From an uncultured Pseudomonadota bacterium (GTDB lineage Bacteria > Myxococcota_A > UBA796 > GCA-2862545): a stretch of 36,320 bases of DNA. Numbering within the stretch: the first letter of the stretch is position 1; every line of letters begins with the position of its first letter. Location of the stretch: contig CAIOSP010000093.1 in the NCBI GenBank assembly GCA_903861005.1, positions 1 to 36,320 of the forward strand. The letters run 5' to 3'. The notes beneath the pieces are model-generated. The model was not told the DNA's origin and made no database searches. It was given only the letters and a program-made list of their open reading frames with translations. Shown here one piece after another: positions 1 through 8,360 of this stretch. The position numbers and the translations under genes were made by a program.

Positions 1-1
1 C

Positions 2-181
2 AGCCCCGAGCTCAACCCGATCGAGCTGGCCTGGTCGACGTTGAAGCACTGGCTTCGCGAGAGCCGAGCACGAACGCACGCGGCGCTCGACGAAGCGATC
101 GATGCGGCGGCACGGAACATCCGAACGAGCCAGGCGGCCGCTTGGGTCAAGCACTGCGGCTACAAGGTTCGGCCAGCGTGA
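2..181 (+). CDS. IS630-type transposase, C-terminal fragment (cut by window start)
   Basis: The reading frame is open from the window edge and ends in TGA at 179-181, giving 59 residues. It begins SPELNPIELAWSTLK, the signature around the last acidic catalytic residue (the Glu in NPIE) of the DDE domain of IS630/Tc1-mariner-type transposases. A basic tail follows (KHCGYKVRPA). Known of the family: these enzymes cut and paste the element at TA dinucleotides. Only the C-terminus is visible, so it cannot be told whether the copy is intact. It is read as the right end of an insertion sequence whose body lies upstream of the window. Confidence 0.8.
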   Translation, partial: SPELNPIELAWSTLKHWLRESRARTHAALDEAIDAAARNIRTSQAAAWVKHCGYKVRPA

Positions 182-298
182 TCGGCGCTATAAGGTCACT
201 TTCGGCGCTACGCTGCTCGTACCCATGTCTTGTCCGGGCCGATTCGACGCAACCATTCCGCCTCCCCGTGCCGACCCGGCGCAGGTAAGCTCCCTCCG
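182..298. other. IS flank and upstream region of the FG-GAP gene
   Basis: No gene is seen here. The 9-mer TCGGCGCTA occurs twice (182-190 and 202-210), separated by 11 bases that start with TA. This may mark the outer end of the IS630-type element, but the partner terminus is outside the window. A TAAGCT box at 286-291 could be a -10 element for the following gene; no convincing -35 was found. Confidence 0.3.
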
Positions 299-1960
299 AT
301 GCCCCGAACCCCTCCCCGCCTCCGCCCCGTCCTCGCCTGGCTCGCGCTCGCCGCCTGCCACGCGCCCGACGACGTCGTCCCCAACGACACGGACGCCCCG
401 GCCTCGCCCGCCGACACCGACGTGACCGCGGTCGGGCCGCAGATCCCCGGCCTGGAGCTGGGCCCCGAGCAGCGCTGCGCCGACCCCAGCCTGCGCGACA
501 GCCTCGGCCCCTACTTCACGCGCCACCTGCCCATGGACCCGCACACCTGGGTGGGCTTTCAGGGCCTGGGCGTGGGCGTGGGCGACCTGGACGGCGACGG
601 CGCCATGGAGGTGGTGCTGCCGGGCTCGGTGCGCTCGCGGATGGTGCGCTGGGCGGCCGCGGGGCCCGAGGACCTCTCCGACCGGCTGGCCGCGTTCGAC
701 CTGTCGGAGGGCAACGGCGTCGTCCCCGTGGACCTGGACGGCGACGGCGACCTGGACCTGTTCGCCGCGCGGCACGGGCGCCCCAACGTGGTCCTGCGCA
801 ACGACGGCACCGGGCACTTCGCCGACGACACCGCCCGCAGCGGGCTGGCCGGGGGCGCCACCGACGCCAGCATGGGCGGCACGTTCGCCGACATCGACCA
901 CGACGGCGACCTGGACGCGTTCGTGTCGAACTACGCCGACCTGGACCTGAGCGGCACCGACGCCGACGAGTGGCCCACGCCCGCGCCCAACCGCCTCTAC
1001 GAGAACGTGGGCGACGGCGTGTTCGTCGACCGCTCCGACCTGCTGCCAGACGACGCGCGGGCCGGGCTGTCGTTCACCGCGGGCTTTGTGGACCTCGACG
1101 ACGACGGGCGGTGGGAGCTCTACGTCACCCACGACTTTGGCAACCGGCGCGTGGGGAACACGCTGATCTCCGTCGACGGGTTCGACGTGGCCGCGCTCCC
1201 GGACGTGGGGCTGGGCATCCGCCTGGAGGCGATGGGCCTCGCCATCGGCGACCTCAACAGCGACGGCCTCGACGAGATCTTCGTGGCGTCGTGGGGCAGG
1301 CAGGCGCTGATGTCCAAGCACGGCGGCCTGTGGTTCGACGACACCGCCACGTTCGGCCTGGACACGATCGACGAGGACACGTCGCGCGTGGGCTGGGCGC
1401 CCGCCATCGCGGACCTGGACAACGACGGCAAGGCCGAGCTGTTCCTGACCTACGGCTACATCGAGGTGCGCGACCGCTGGCGCAACGAGCTCGACCAGGC
1501 CGACGTGCTCTGGCGCCGCGACGCCGCCGGGACCTGGGGGGACCAGGCGCCCGCCTGGGGCCTGGACGACCGGCGCGCGTCGCGTGGCATGGCGGTCGTG
1601 GACCTGGACGGAAACGGCGTCCTCGACGTGCTGCGCCCCAACCTGGACGACGGCGACGCGATCAGCCTGGGCCGCTGCAGCGACGGCGCCTGGCTCGACG
1701 TGTCGTTCGCCGGCGCGGGCGCCAACCCGTTCGGCGTGGGCGCCCGCGTGCGCGTCACCGACGGCGACCAGACCTGGAGCGCCACCGCGCGCGCCGGCGG
1801 CGGGCCGGTGGGGTCGGGCGTGCCGGCCACCGTGCACCTGGGCCTCGGGTACACCGACGTGGTCGACCACATGGAGGTCCGCTGGCCCGACGGCACCGTC
1901 AGCACCTACGACGACGTGCCCACCCGCCGGGCCGTGTGCGCGGTCCAGCCAGGTCGTTGA
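299..1960 (+). CDS. FG-GAP/VCBS repeat lipoprotein with C-terminal ASPIC/UnbV domain
   Basis: A 553-residue exported protein. The N-terminus (MPRTPPRLRPVLAWLALAAC) is a lipoprotein signal with the lipid-modified Cys at about residue 20, followed by an Asp/Thr-rich linker. At least seven Ca-binding-type D-x-D-x-D-G blades follow, including DLDGDGAMEV, DLDGDGDLDLF, DIDHDGDLDAF, DLDDDGRWEL, DLNSDGLDEIF, DLDNDGKAELF and DLDGNGVLDVL, as in beta-propeller FG-GAP/VCBS proteins. The last ~85 residues, with GVGARVRV and VRWPDGTVSTYDDV, match the ASPIC/UnbV domain. The start at 299 is chosen because it gives a clean signal peptide; the longer frame from 230 adds a basic stretch without sense. The role is probably cell-surface binding; the ligand is unknown. 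Confidence 0.88.
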   Translation: MPRTPPRLRPVLAWLALAACHAPDDVVPNDTDAPASPADTDVTAVGPQIPGLELGPEQRCADPSLRDSLGPYFTRHLPMDPHTWVGFQGLGVGVGDLDGDGAMEVVLPGSVRSRMVRWAAAGPEDLSDRLAAFDLSEGNGVVPVDLDGDGDLDLFAARHGRPNVVLRNDGTGHFADDTARSGLAGGATDASMGGTFADIDHDGDLDAFVSNYADLDLSGTDADEWPTPAPNRLYENVGDGVFVDRSDLLPDDARAGLSFTAGFVDLDDDGRWELYVTHDFGNRRVGNTLISVDGFDVAALPDVGLGIRLEAMGLAIGDLNSDGLDEIFVASWGRQALMSKHGGLWFDDTATFGLDTIDEDTSRVGWAPAIADLDNDGKAELFLTYGYIEVRDRWRNELDQADVLWRRDAAGTWGDQAPAWGLDDRRASRGMAVVDLDGNGVLDVLRPNLDDGDAISLGRCSDGAWLDVSFAGAGANPFGVGARVRVTDGDQTWSATARAGGGPVGSGVPATVHLGLGYTDVVDHMEVRWPDGTVSTYDDVPTRRAVCAVQPGR

Positions 1961-2024
1961 TCGTCACCTGGGTGCGACGGCGCCCGGAATGTCGATTACG
2001 TGGCGATCTTGCCTGGAGCAAAGC

Positions 2025-2483
2025 ATGTCCATTGCCTGGTCCGCGATTGAGACGGGGCTCGTCGCCCTCCGCGTGCTCGACGGGCACAAGCCCCGCTCCT
2101 ACCGTGACGGCGCCGACGTCCCCGCCGCCATCCCCGTGCCGGTCGTCCCGCGCGCCACGCCGCAGCCTGAGGCCGCCGCCCAGACGCTCGACGCCACGCC
2201 CGACGACTTCGAGCCCGGCCTGCTGGAGGACCTGGCCGGCCTGCCGCTCACCATGGCCAACGTCGAGGCTCTGCTCGACGAGATGGTCCGCCCCGCGCTC
2301 AACGCGGACGGCGGCGACATCTCCTTGATCCGCATCGAGGACAACGACATCTACGTGCGGCTGATCGGCGCGTGCAACACCTGCCCGTCGTCGGTCATGA
2401 CCATGAAGATGGGCGTCGAGCGCCTGCTCCAGGAGGAGTTCCCCAACATGGGCGAGCTCATCCAGGTGGACGACGAGCTGTAG
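2025..2483 (+). CDS. NifU C-terminal-domain Fe-S scaffold protein
   Basis: A 152-residue cytoplasmic protein. Residues about 75-150 are a NifU-like domain: VEALLDEMVRPALNADGGD, then GACNTCPSS, whose C117-x-x-C120 pair bridges an Fe-S cluster between subunits in NfuA/NifU proteins. Known role: assembly or carriage of 4Fe-4S clusters for apo-proteins. The first ~75 residues are an Ala/Pro-rich extension not seen in the minimal domain. The start at 2025 is set by GGAG six bases upstream of ATG. It could help supply clusters to the many radical SAM enzymes at the other end of the window, but there is no direct link; such scaffolds are housekeeping in most bacteria. Confidence 0.85.
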   Translation: MSIAWSAIETGLVALRVLDGHKPRSYRDGADVPAAIPVPVVPRATPQPEAAAQTLDATPDDFEPGLLEDLAGLPLTMANVEALLDEMVRPALNADGGDISLIRIEDNDIYVRLIGACNTCPSSVMTMKMGVERLLQEEFPNMGELIQVDDEL

Positions 2484-2508
2484 GCCAGCGCGCCCGTCAG
2501 CAGGACTG

Positions 2509-2991
2509 TCAGCGCGCGAGCAGCAGCAGCAGCGTGACGATGGTGGTCAGCATCACGGTGAACCCGCCGACCACGGCGAACACCATGCCCCACTGCACGC
2601 GGGATGCGGCCACGACCTCCTCCGCCGACGCCTCCACCGCGATGGTGCGCATCTGGCGGATCACGACCGGCTGCGGGGCGGGCTCGACCACCACCTTGGC
2701 GCGCAGCAGCGTGGCCTCGGCGTCGTCCTCCAGGCGGTAGGGCAGGTCGCCGTGCAGCGACACGTCCGCCTCGTCCGCGTACGACGTGTCGCCGTGCAGC
2801 GAGACCTCGTCGTCGTCGTCGATCCAGCCGGCGGTGAGCGGGTCGCCGCTCATGCCGAAGTAGCCGCGACCGGGCACGGCCGTGGGCGGCGTGTCCTCGG
2901 TGGCGTCGTCGAGATGGAGCGAGTCCATGCTCTGCAACGACACCAAGCCCACGTCGAGCTTGTCCTGCTCCCCCTCGCCACCACCGATCAT
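2509..2991 (-). CDS. Small tail-anchored membrane protein coupled to the dapF-like gene
   Basis: A 160-residue protein of no recognised family. The first ~130 residues are acidic and soluble-looking, with a repeated VSLHGD motif at about 63-68 and 77-82 and a related SLHLDD at 24-29. A single hydrophobic helix at about 136-158 (VFAVVGGFTVMLTTIVTLLLLL) lies at the very C-terminus. That topology fits a tail-anchored inner-membrane protein with a cytoplasmic domain. Its ATG overlaps the TGA of the epimerase-like gene (ATGA), so the two are translationally coupled. The acidic SLHGD repeats could bind metal or protein; nothing in the sequence fixes this. Confidence 0.7.
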   Translation of the reverse strand: MIGGGEGEQDKLDVGLVSLQSMDSLHLDDATEDTPPTAVPGRGYFGMSGDPLTAGWIDDDDEVSLHGDTSYADEADVSLHGDLPYRLEDDAEATLLRAKVVVEPAPQPVVIRQMRTIAVEASAEEVVAASRVQWGMVFAVVGGFTVMLTTIVTLLLLLAR

Positions 2992-3824
2992 GCAGCCCCC
3001 AGCCGCCTCTTCACCCAGTCCCCGTCCAGCACCACCCGGCCAACCCGTTCGACCGGGCCAACCAGTCTCAGCGCGTAGCCCGGCCCCACGTCGACCGACA
3101 ACGCCCCGCCCGGCATCGTGACCATGATCTTGCCGGGCGCCAGCCGGCCGGTCCGGACCGCCGCCGACGCCACCGCGCACGCCGACGAGCCCGACGCCGC
3201 CGTCTCGCCCGCGCCGCGCTCCCACACCCGCACGTCCACCGACGCGCGCCCCGTCACCGCCGCGATCTGCACGTTGGTGCGGTTCGGAAACGACGGGTGA
3301 ACCTCCAGGGCCGCGCCCCACGCCCGCCACGGCACCGCGTCCGGATCGTCCACGAACACCACGCAGTGCGGGTTGCCAAGGCCGACCGCGCACACCTTCC
3401 ACGGCCCGCCCGGCAGCGCGCCGTCGAGCAGGGGCGCGTCGGCGAGCACCGGCACGTCGACCGGCTCGAACGAGGCGTGGCCCATGTCGACCGCGATCAC
3501 GTCGTCGCCCACGTCGCAGTGCACAAGGCACACGCCGGTCCACACCGAGAAGCGGCGCGGGGCGTGGCGTACATCCACCAGCCACTGCGCGAAGATGCGC
3601 AGGCCGTTGCCCGACTTCTCGGCGATCGACCCGTCCGGATTCCAGATTCGAACGCCGTAGTCGGCGGGGCCGGGGTCGGCGGGCTCGAGCACGCCATCGC
3701 TCCCGACGCCGCGGTGCCGGTCGCACACGGCCCGGGCGAAGTCGGCGGTCATGGCGGGGCCCTCAGCGGCGACGAGGTAGTCGTTGCCGAGCCCGTGGTA
3801 GCGATCGACGATCAGCGTGTGCAT
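2988..3824 (-). CDS. dapF: Diaminopimelate epimerase homologue with both catalytic Cys replaced by Ser
   Basis: A 278-residue DapF-fold protein. It keeps HGLGND near the N-terminus, GVGSDG (39-44), WNPDGS (61-66), SGNGLR (71-76), GLGNPHCV (148-155) and GAGETAASGSSAC (205-216). In characterised DapF the two acid/base residues are the Cys of CGNG and the Cys of ETxACG; here both positions are Ser (S71 and S211). DapF converts LL- to meso-diaminopimelate for lysine and peptidoglycan synthesis. A Ser/Ser pair might reflect a lineage variant, a different racemase or dehydratase activity, or an inactive copy. The gene is divergent from nadK. The symbol reflects family membership, not proven activity. 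Confidence 0.85.
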   Translation of the reverse strand: MHTLIVDRYHGLGNDYLVAAEGPAMTADFARAVCDRHRGVGSDGVLEPADPGPADYGVRIWNPDGSIAEKSGNGLRIFAQWLVDVRHAPRRFSVWTGVCLVHCDVGDDVIAVDMGHASFEPVDVPVLADAPLLDGALPGGPWKVCAVGLGNPHCVVFVDDPDAVPWRAWGAALEVHPSFPNRTNVQIAAVTGRASVDVRVWERGAGETAASGSSACAVASAAVRTGRLAPGKIMVTMPGGALSVDVGPGYALRLVGPVERVGRVVLDGDWVKRRLGAA

Positions 3825-3933
3825 CGCTGCCGGTTAGCGCGACCTCACCTTGGGCACCACGCCCGCGGGCGGTCAGCCACCGCCGGGTCGGATACAGCGC
3901 AACCACGCGCCGCCGCGCGCGCCGAGGCCCCGC

Positions 3934-4683
3934 ATGATCCTGGCCGATCCGCGAAACCCGACCGCCCAACGCACCCGCGACGAGCTGCTCTCGCGCTTGC
4001 CGGAGATCGAGGACGCGAACGTGACGGTGGTGGTGGGCGGCGACGGCTTCATGCTGCACACGGTGGCGCAGCACGGCCTGGACAAGACCTACCTGGGACT
4101 GAACGCAGGCCGCATCGGCTTCCTGATGAACGACGTGGACGACTGGGAGGGCACGGTCGACCGCCTGCGCCGCCGCGCCTGGGAGTCCTGGGCCTTCCCC
4201 GTGCTGCACGCAACCCTCACGCTCAAAGACGGCACCGTGCGCGAGGTCCACGCGATCAACGACGTCGCCCTGGAGCGCAGCACCGGTCAGACCGCGCACC
4301 TGGGCCTCACCCTGGACGTGCGGCAGGTGGTCGATCGGCTGGTGGCGGACGGCATCGTCTTCTGTACGGCCCTCGGCTCCACCGCCTACAACTTCTCGGC
4401 GGGCGGCCCGGCCTGTCACCCCACGCTGCCCATGCTCGGCGTCACCGCGGTGGCCCCGCACCACCCGCGCCTGTCGCCCATCGTCCTGCACGCCACCGCG
4501 ACCGGCCGCGTGCAGGTGCACGACGCCCACCGCCGCCCCGTGCGCGCCGTGGCCGACGGCGTCACCATCGCCGACAACGTGGCGATGGTGGTGGTCCGCA
4601 TCGGGCCGAAGAAGGTGCGGTTCGCGTGGCTGGAAGGCAACGACTTCACGGCGCGGATGATCACCAAGATCCTGCGGCCTTAA
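3934..4683 (+). CDS. nadK: NAD kinase
   Basis: A 249-residue cytoplasmic kinase that makes NADP from NAD and ATP (or polyphosphate). Diagnostic motifs are GGDGFML at 35-41 (the phosphate-binding GGDG), GLNAGRIGFLMN, NDVALER at about 109-115, and TALGSTAYNFSAGGPACHP, the family signature around the NAD site. The ATG at 3934 begins MILADPRN; the frame is open upstream, but that stretch is Pro/Arg-rich and unlike the family. The N-terminal Rossmann segment is short for an NAD kinase. The gene converges on the hydrolase gene: both stop codons come from one TTAA at 4680-4683. Confidence 0.9.
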   Translation: MILADPRNPTAQRTRDELLSRLPEIEDANVTVVVGGDGFMLHTVAQHGLDKTYLGLNAGRIGFLMNDVDDWEGTVDRLRRRAWESWAFPVLHATLTLKDGTVREVHAINDVALERSTGQTAHLGLTLDVRQVVDRLVADGIVFCTALGSTAYNFSAGGPACHPTLPMLGVTAVAPHHPRLSPIVLHATATGRVQVHDAHRRPVRAVADGVTIADNVAMVVVRIGPKKVRFAWLEGNDFTARMITKILRP

Positions 4684-6350
4684 GCGACCCGCGCGCGCGC
4701 CCACGCCCCGGCCCGTGCCAGCCCGTCGCGCGCCGCCGCCGAGATCAGCCCGAACATCGGGTAGACGTGCACCTGGTCGGGCTCGACGTGGAGCGTGACG
4801 TCCACGCCCGCCGCGCGCGCCGCCTCCACCAGCCGCAGGCTGTCGTCGAGCAGCACCTCGGCGCCGCCGACCAGCACCAACGTCGGCGGTAGGCCGCGCA
4901 GGTCCGCGAACAGCGGCGACGCCGGCGACCGCTTCGGGTCCTCCTGGCCCAGCGCCAGCCGCGCGTAGGCGGTGAGCGGCCCGTAGCCGCCCAGGTAGTC
5001 GACGCGATCGTTCGCCGCGATCGTGCCGCCGCTCACGGTCAGGTCGGTCCATGGCGACAGCAGGACCGCGCCCGCGGGCAGCCGCGCGCCCTCGTCGCGC
5101 AGCGCGATCAGCAGCGCCAGCGCCAGCCCGCCGCCGGCCGAGTCGCCCGCGATCACCACGCGATCGGGGTCGACGCCCTGGGCCATCAGCCAGCCCCAGG
5201 CGCGGCGCGCGTCGCCGATCTGCGACGGGAGCGGGTGCTCGGGCGCGAGCGCGTACTCAAACGCCAGCGCACGCGCGCGCATCGACTGCGCGAGGCTCGC
5301 GATCAAGGCCCGGTGCGAGCGCAGCGACCCGAACACGTAGCCGCCGCCGTGCACGTAGAAGAGCACGCGCTCGTCGCGCTCCCGCGCCACACACCACGCG
5401 CCGTGCAGGCCCGCCACGTCCACCGGCGCCCAGGTCGAGCGCGACGGCAGCCCACCCCACGACCCCACCACGTCGACGTGCCGACGCACCAGCGCGGGCG
5501 GTGCCTCAGACAGCACGCGGAAGCGATCGCGCAGCCATGTCTGGGCGATCTCAAACACCAGGGTCCACGTCGGCCGGTGCGGGCCGCGGGTGGCGCGCGA
5601 CCAGACCGTCGACAGCGCCGCCTCCACGAACGCCGCCGCCGACAGCCAGGGCCCAAACAGCATGGAGTCGCGCATCACGGCGCGCCAGATCGCCAGGTGC
5701 CCGCCGAACGCGCCGAGCACGCACACCGTCGGCAGCCACACGTAGGGCATGCGCGCGATCCAGGTGTTGAGGTGCGCCGGGTCCGACCCGAACGCGGCGA
5801 ACACCGGCGTGGACGCGACGGCGATGCCCACGATGATCGCCAGCAGCGCAAAGCCCAGCACGTTCCACGCGACGACCACGCGCTGGCCCCACCAGCCGCG
5901 CCACAGGCCAAACGCCACGAGCGGCGCGGTGGCGCCGGTGACGATGTCGAAGTTCCAGCCCGTGAAGGTCATCTGCGGCGGCATGATCCCCGCGCGGGCC
6001 GCCTCGTGCATCACCAGCTCCAGCGGGAGCCGGAACGTGTGAAACGCGACCAGCGCCACCAGCGGCAGCCGATCGACCACCCGCCGCCCGTTCGGCGACG
6101 CCACCAGCACCGCGGTCAGGAACGCGCCCACCACCAGCACCACGTTGAGCGGCGGCGGCACAGTCCAGCGGTCGAACACGCCGCGCCACGCCAGCGCGCC
6201 CGTCAGCGCGATCCACGCCCCGGTCGCCGCGAGCAGGCCCAGCTGTCCGCGACGCGAGACCCCGGCCGCGCGCACCGCGAGGAAGAACGCGATCGGGACC
6301 CAAGCCGCGACGAGCGGGAGCCCCCAGAGCACCACGACCGGATCGTGCAC
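4680..6350 (-). CDS. Membrane-fused HSL-family alpha/beta hydrolase (esterase)
   Basis: A 556-residue protein. The first ~230 residues contain about six to seven hydrophobic helices and no recognised enzymatic motif. From ~300 on it is an alpha/beta hydrolase of the hormone-sensitive lipase type: YVHGGGYVFGS near 333-343 supplies the HGGG oxyanion hole, GDSAGG near 402-407 the nucleophilic Ser, and the Asp of LLDD and His of QVHVYP near 500 and 528 complete the triad. Known role: hydrolysis of carboxyl esters. The membrane domain suggests a lipid-like substrate at the membrane; this is inference. The start is GTG at 6350. Confidence 0.82.
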   Translation of the reverse strand: MHDPVVVLWGLPLVAAWVPIAFFLAVRAAGVSRRGQLGLLAATGAWIALTGALAWRGVFDRWTVPPPLNVVLVVGAFLTAVLVASPNGRRVVDRLPLVALVAFHTFRLPLELVMHEAARAGIMPPQMTFTGWNFDIVTGATAPLVAFGLWRGWWGQRVVVAWNVLGFALLAIIVGIAVASTPVFAAFGSDPAHLNTWIARMPYVWLPTVCVLGAFGGHLAIWRAVMRDSMLFGPWLSAAAFVEAALSTVWSRATRGPHRPTWTLVFEIAQTWLRDRFRVLSEAPPALVRRHVDVVGSWGGLPSRSTWAPVDVAGLHGAWCVARERDERVLFYVHGGGYVFGSLRSHRALIASLAQSMRARALAFEYALAPEHPLPSQIGDARRAWGWLMAQGVDPDRVVIAGDSAGGGLALALLIALRDEGARLPAGAVLLSPWTDLTVSGGTIAANDRVDYLGGYGPLTAYARLALGQEDPKRSPASPLFADLRGLPPTLVLVGGAEVLLDDSLRLVEAARAAGVDVTLHVEPDQVHVYPMFGLISAAARDGLARAGAWARARVA

Positions 6351-6482
6351 GCGTCACGCTCCACTTGGCCGTTCCATAGCGCCAGAGGAGTGCCCCGGTC
6401 CAGCGCAGCACGCCCGCGTCGTTCACGCGACGTTCGCACGCCGCGATGGCGCACCGCGCGCCAGACGTTGTACGGTCGCGCC

Positions 6483-7715
6483 ATGCGAAACCTGCTCCTG
6501 TTGTCCGCCCTTTGGCTGCCCGCCGACGCCCTCGCGTGCGGCCAGTCCACCCACATCTGGATCGGCCTACACGCCATCGAGCACCTGCCGCCCGGCGAGC
6601 TCAAGGACCTGCTGTCCGACCCCGCCATGCAGACCTTGGAGATCAACGGCTCGATGTTCCCGGACGGCGGCTACTCGCCGCTCACCCAGGACGCCTACGG
6701 CGAGGACGCCCACTGGGAGCCGTTCCAGACCGCGTGGATGAACTGGGTGATGGACACCTACCCGCAGCCCTACAGCGACGAGGCGCTCGCCGACATCGCG
6801 TTCATCCTGGGCGCGGCCGCGCACGGCATGGCCGATCAGGCCTACGACGGCGTGTTCCTGACGCGCTCGCTGATCTACGACGGGCCTGAGCCGTGGGCCA
6901 ACTACAACAGCGACCACACCACCGACGTGGTGTTCGTCAGCCAGGTGGGCCCGCAGCCGCAGGTCGACGACGAGACCGTCCCCTACGACAAGCTCGCGCA
7001 CGTCTACGACCTGTACGGCAACCCCACCGAGGTGCGGACGATGAAGCTGGGGCAGACGTCGCTGCAGGCCGCCGTGCAGTTCGTCGCCGCGGAGGCCGCC
7101 GACCCAGCTGTGCTCGCCGACTACCTGGCGCAGTTCCCGTGGTCGACGGAGCACCTCAACGACAAGGACATGCCCGGCAGCCCGGCGTGTATGGGCGCGG
7201 TGGTCGCCGCCTACTGGCAGACGCTGTGGGACCGGCTGCACCACGACTTCGACAAGGACAAGTCGGCGGTGATCTGGAGCTGGCCGCCCGACGGCAGCTT
7301 TCAGCACGAGCGGAGCGCCGCCTCGATCGAGAGCCAGATCAGCTTCGTGTTCGCGCGCGCCGTGGACCAGGACACGCTCACACCCGACGCCATCACCGTC
7401 ACCGACGAGGACGGCGTCGAACACCCGCAGGAGCACGGGCTGTACTACGGAAACCGCAGCAACGTGGTGAACCTGTCGCCGGTGGGCGATTGGGCCGAGG
7501 ACACCACGTACACGGTCACCGTGCAGCCCGGCGTCACGTCGTTCGACGGCGTGCAGATTGAGGCGCCCACTTCGTTCACCTTCTCCACCGGCGAGCCGCC
7601 CAAGGTCTGCGGCTGCGCGTCGGACGGGCGCGGGGGCGCTGGCTTCCTGGTCGCGCTCGTGGCGACCGCCTCGCTGCGCCGACGCCGCTTTACATCGCGC
7701 GCGCCGCTGGCGTAG
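6483..7715 (+). CDS. Secreted zinc-phospholipase-C-like protein with Ig-like domain and MYXO-CTERM-like tail
   Basis: A 410-residue secreted protein. The signal peptide (MRNLLLLSALWLPADALA) ends just before CGQSTHIWIGLHAI. With GSMFPDGGYSP and GAAAHGMADQAYDG, this resembles the all-helical zinc-dependent phospholipase C fold, where His/Asp residues bind zinc. From about 265 to 375 lies a bacterial Ig-like domain (WSWPPDGS, TPDAITVTDEDG, YTVTVQPGV). The C-terminus has CGCASDGRGGAGFLVALV and an Arg cluster, resembling MYXO-CTERM surface-sorting signals. The natural substrate is unknown. The upstream gene is divergent. Confidence 0.8.
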   Translation: MRNLLLLSALWLPADALACGQSTHIWIGLHAIEHLPPGELKDLLSDPAMQTLEINGSMFPDGGYSPLTQDAYGEDAHWEPFQTAWMNWVMDTYPQPYSDEALADIAFILGAAAHGMADQAYDGVFLTRSLIYDGPEPWANYNSDHTTDVVFVSQVGPQPQVDDETVPYDKLAHVYDLYGNPTEVRTMKLGQTSLQAAVQFVAAEAADPAVLADYLAQFPWSTEHLNDKDMPGSPACMGAVVAAYWQTLWDRLHHDFDKDKSAVIWSWPPDGSFQHERSAASIESQISFVFARAVDQDTLTPDAITVTDEDGVEHPQEHGLYYGNRSNVVNLSPVGDWAEDTTYTVTVQPGVTSFDGVQIEAPTSFTFSTGEPPKVCGCASDGRGGAGFLVALVATASLRRRRFTSRAPLA

Positions 7716-7718
7716 GCT
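7689..7718 (+). promoter_or_regulatory. Predicted sigma-70-type promoter for the NTF2-like lipoprotein gene
   Basis: TTTACA (7689-7694) and TAGGCT (7713-7718) are separated by 18 bases. Transcription would start near 7725, leaving about 30 bases before the ATG at 7757. The -10 box overlaps the stop codon of the preceding gene. Confidence 0.5.
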
Positions 7719-7756
7719 GCCCTCGCGGAGCCGCCGCCCCGCCCCCGAGGTGCCCC

Positions 7757-8353
7757 ATGAACGCCCGCCCCCTCCTGCTCGCGATCGCCGTCGCCGCGTG
7801 CAGCGCGCCGCCCGCCCCGCCCTCCTGGACCCTCGAGGACGAGGCCAACCTGCACCGCGACCACGACGCCGCCGAGGCGCTCGCCAAGGCCCCGCAGCCC
7901 GACTGGGCCCTGTTCGTGAAGACCCACTACACCGAGGACGCCGTGGTGCTTCAGCCCAACGGCCCCGCGCTCAAGGGCTACGAGGCCATCACCGCCTACT
8001 TCTCCTCGTTCCCGCCCACGTCCAAGTGGGAGACGACCTACACCGACGTCTACGGCTCGGGTGATCTGGCCGTCGCGGTCGGCACCTACGACATCACCGT
8101 GGCGCCCCCCGGCCAGCCCGAGCAGCCCGACCAGGGCAAGTGGGTCGAGGTGTTCCGCAAGCAGCCCGACGGTCACTGGAAGACGGTGCGCGACACGTTC
8201 AACAGCGACCTGGCCGCGCCCGCCGCCGCGCCCGCGTCGACCGAGGCCGCGCCCGCAGACGCCGCGCCGGTTGAGGGCGCTTCCCCCGCCGAGGCCGCGC
8301 CGCCCGCGGACGCCAAGCCCGCCGACGCCGCGCCAGCCGAGGCGCCGAAGTAG
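7757..8353 (+). CDS. NTF2/SnoaL-like (DUF4440-type) lipoprotein with Ala/Pro-rich tail
   Basis: A 198-residue lipoprotein. The signal MNARPLLLAIAVAAC places the lipidated Cys at 15. Residues ~25-150 look like a SnoaL/DUF4440 cone fold: an N-terminal helix (DEANLHRDHDAAEALA), FVKTHYTEDAVVLQPNGP, then YEAITAYF, and strands ending in WKTVRDTFNSD. Such domains bind small ligands or act as isomerase-like scaffolds; no catalytic set is evident. The last ~45 residues are an Ala/Pro/Glu low-complexity tail (AAPAEAAPADA-like), probably an extended spacer. RBS GAGGTG precedes the ATG. The gene ends 7 bases from the convergent MFS gene. Confidence 0.78.
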   Translation: MNARPLLLAIAVAACSAPPAPPSWTLEDEANLHRDHDAAEALAKAPQPDWALFVKTHYTEDAVVLQPNGPALKGYEAITAYFSSFPPTSKWETTYTDVYGSGDLAVAVGTYDITVAPPGQPEQPDQGKWVEVFRKQPDGHWKTVRDTFNSDLAAPAAAPASTEAAPADAAPVEGASPAEAAPPADAKPADAAPAEAPK

Positions 8354-8360
8354 GCGGCCG

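Noticed and set aside
188-1870. 560-residue minus-strand frame opposite the FG-GAP gene
   Set aside because: Mirror of the D-x-D-x-D-G repeats on the plus strand; no signal peptide, RBS or family features.
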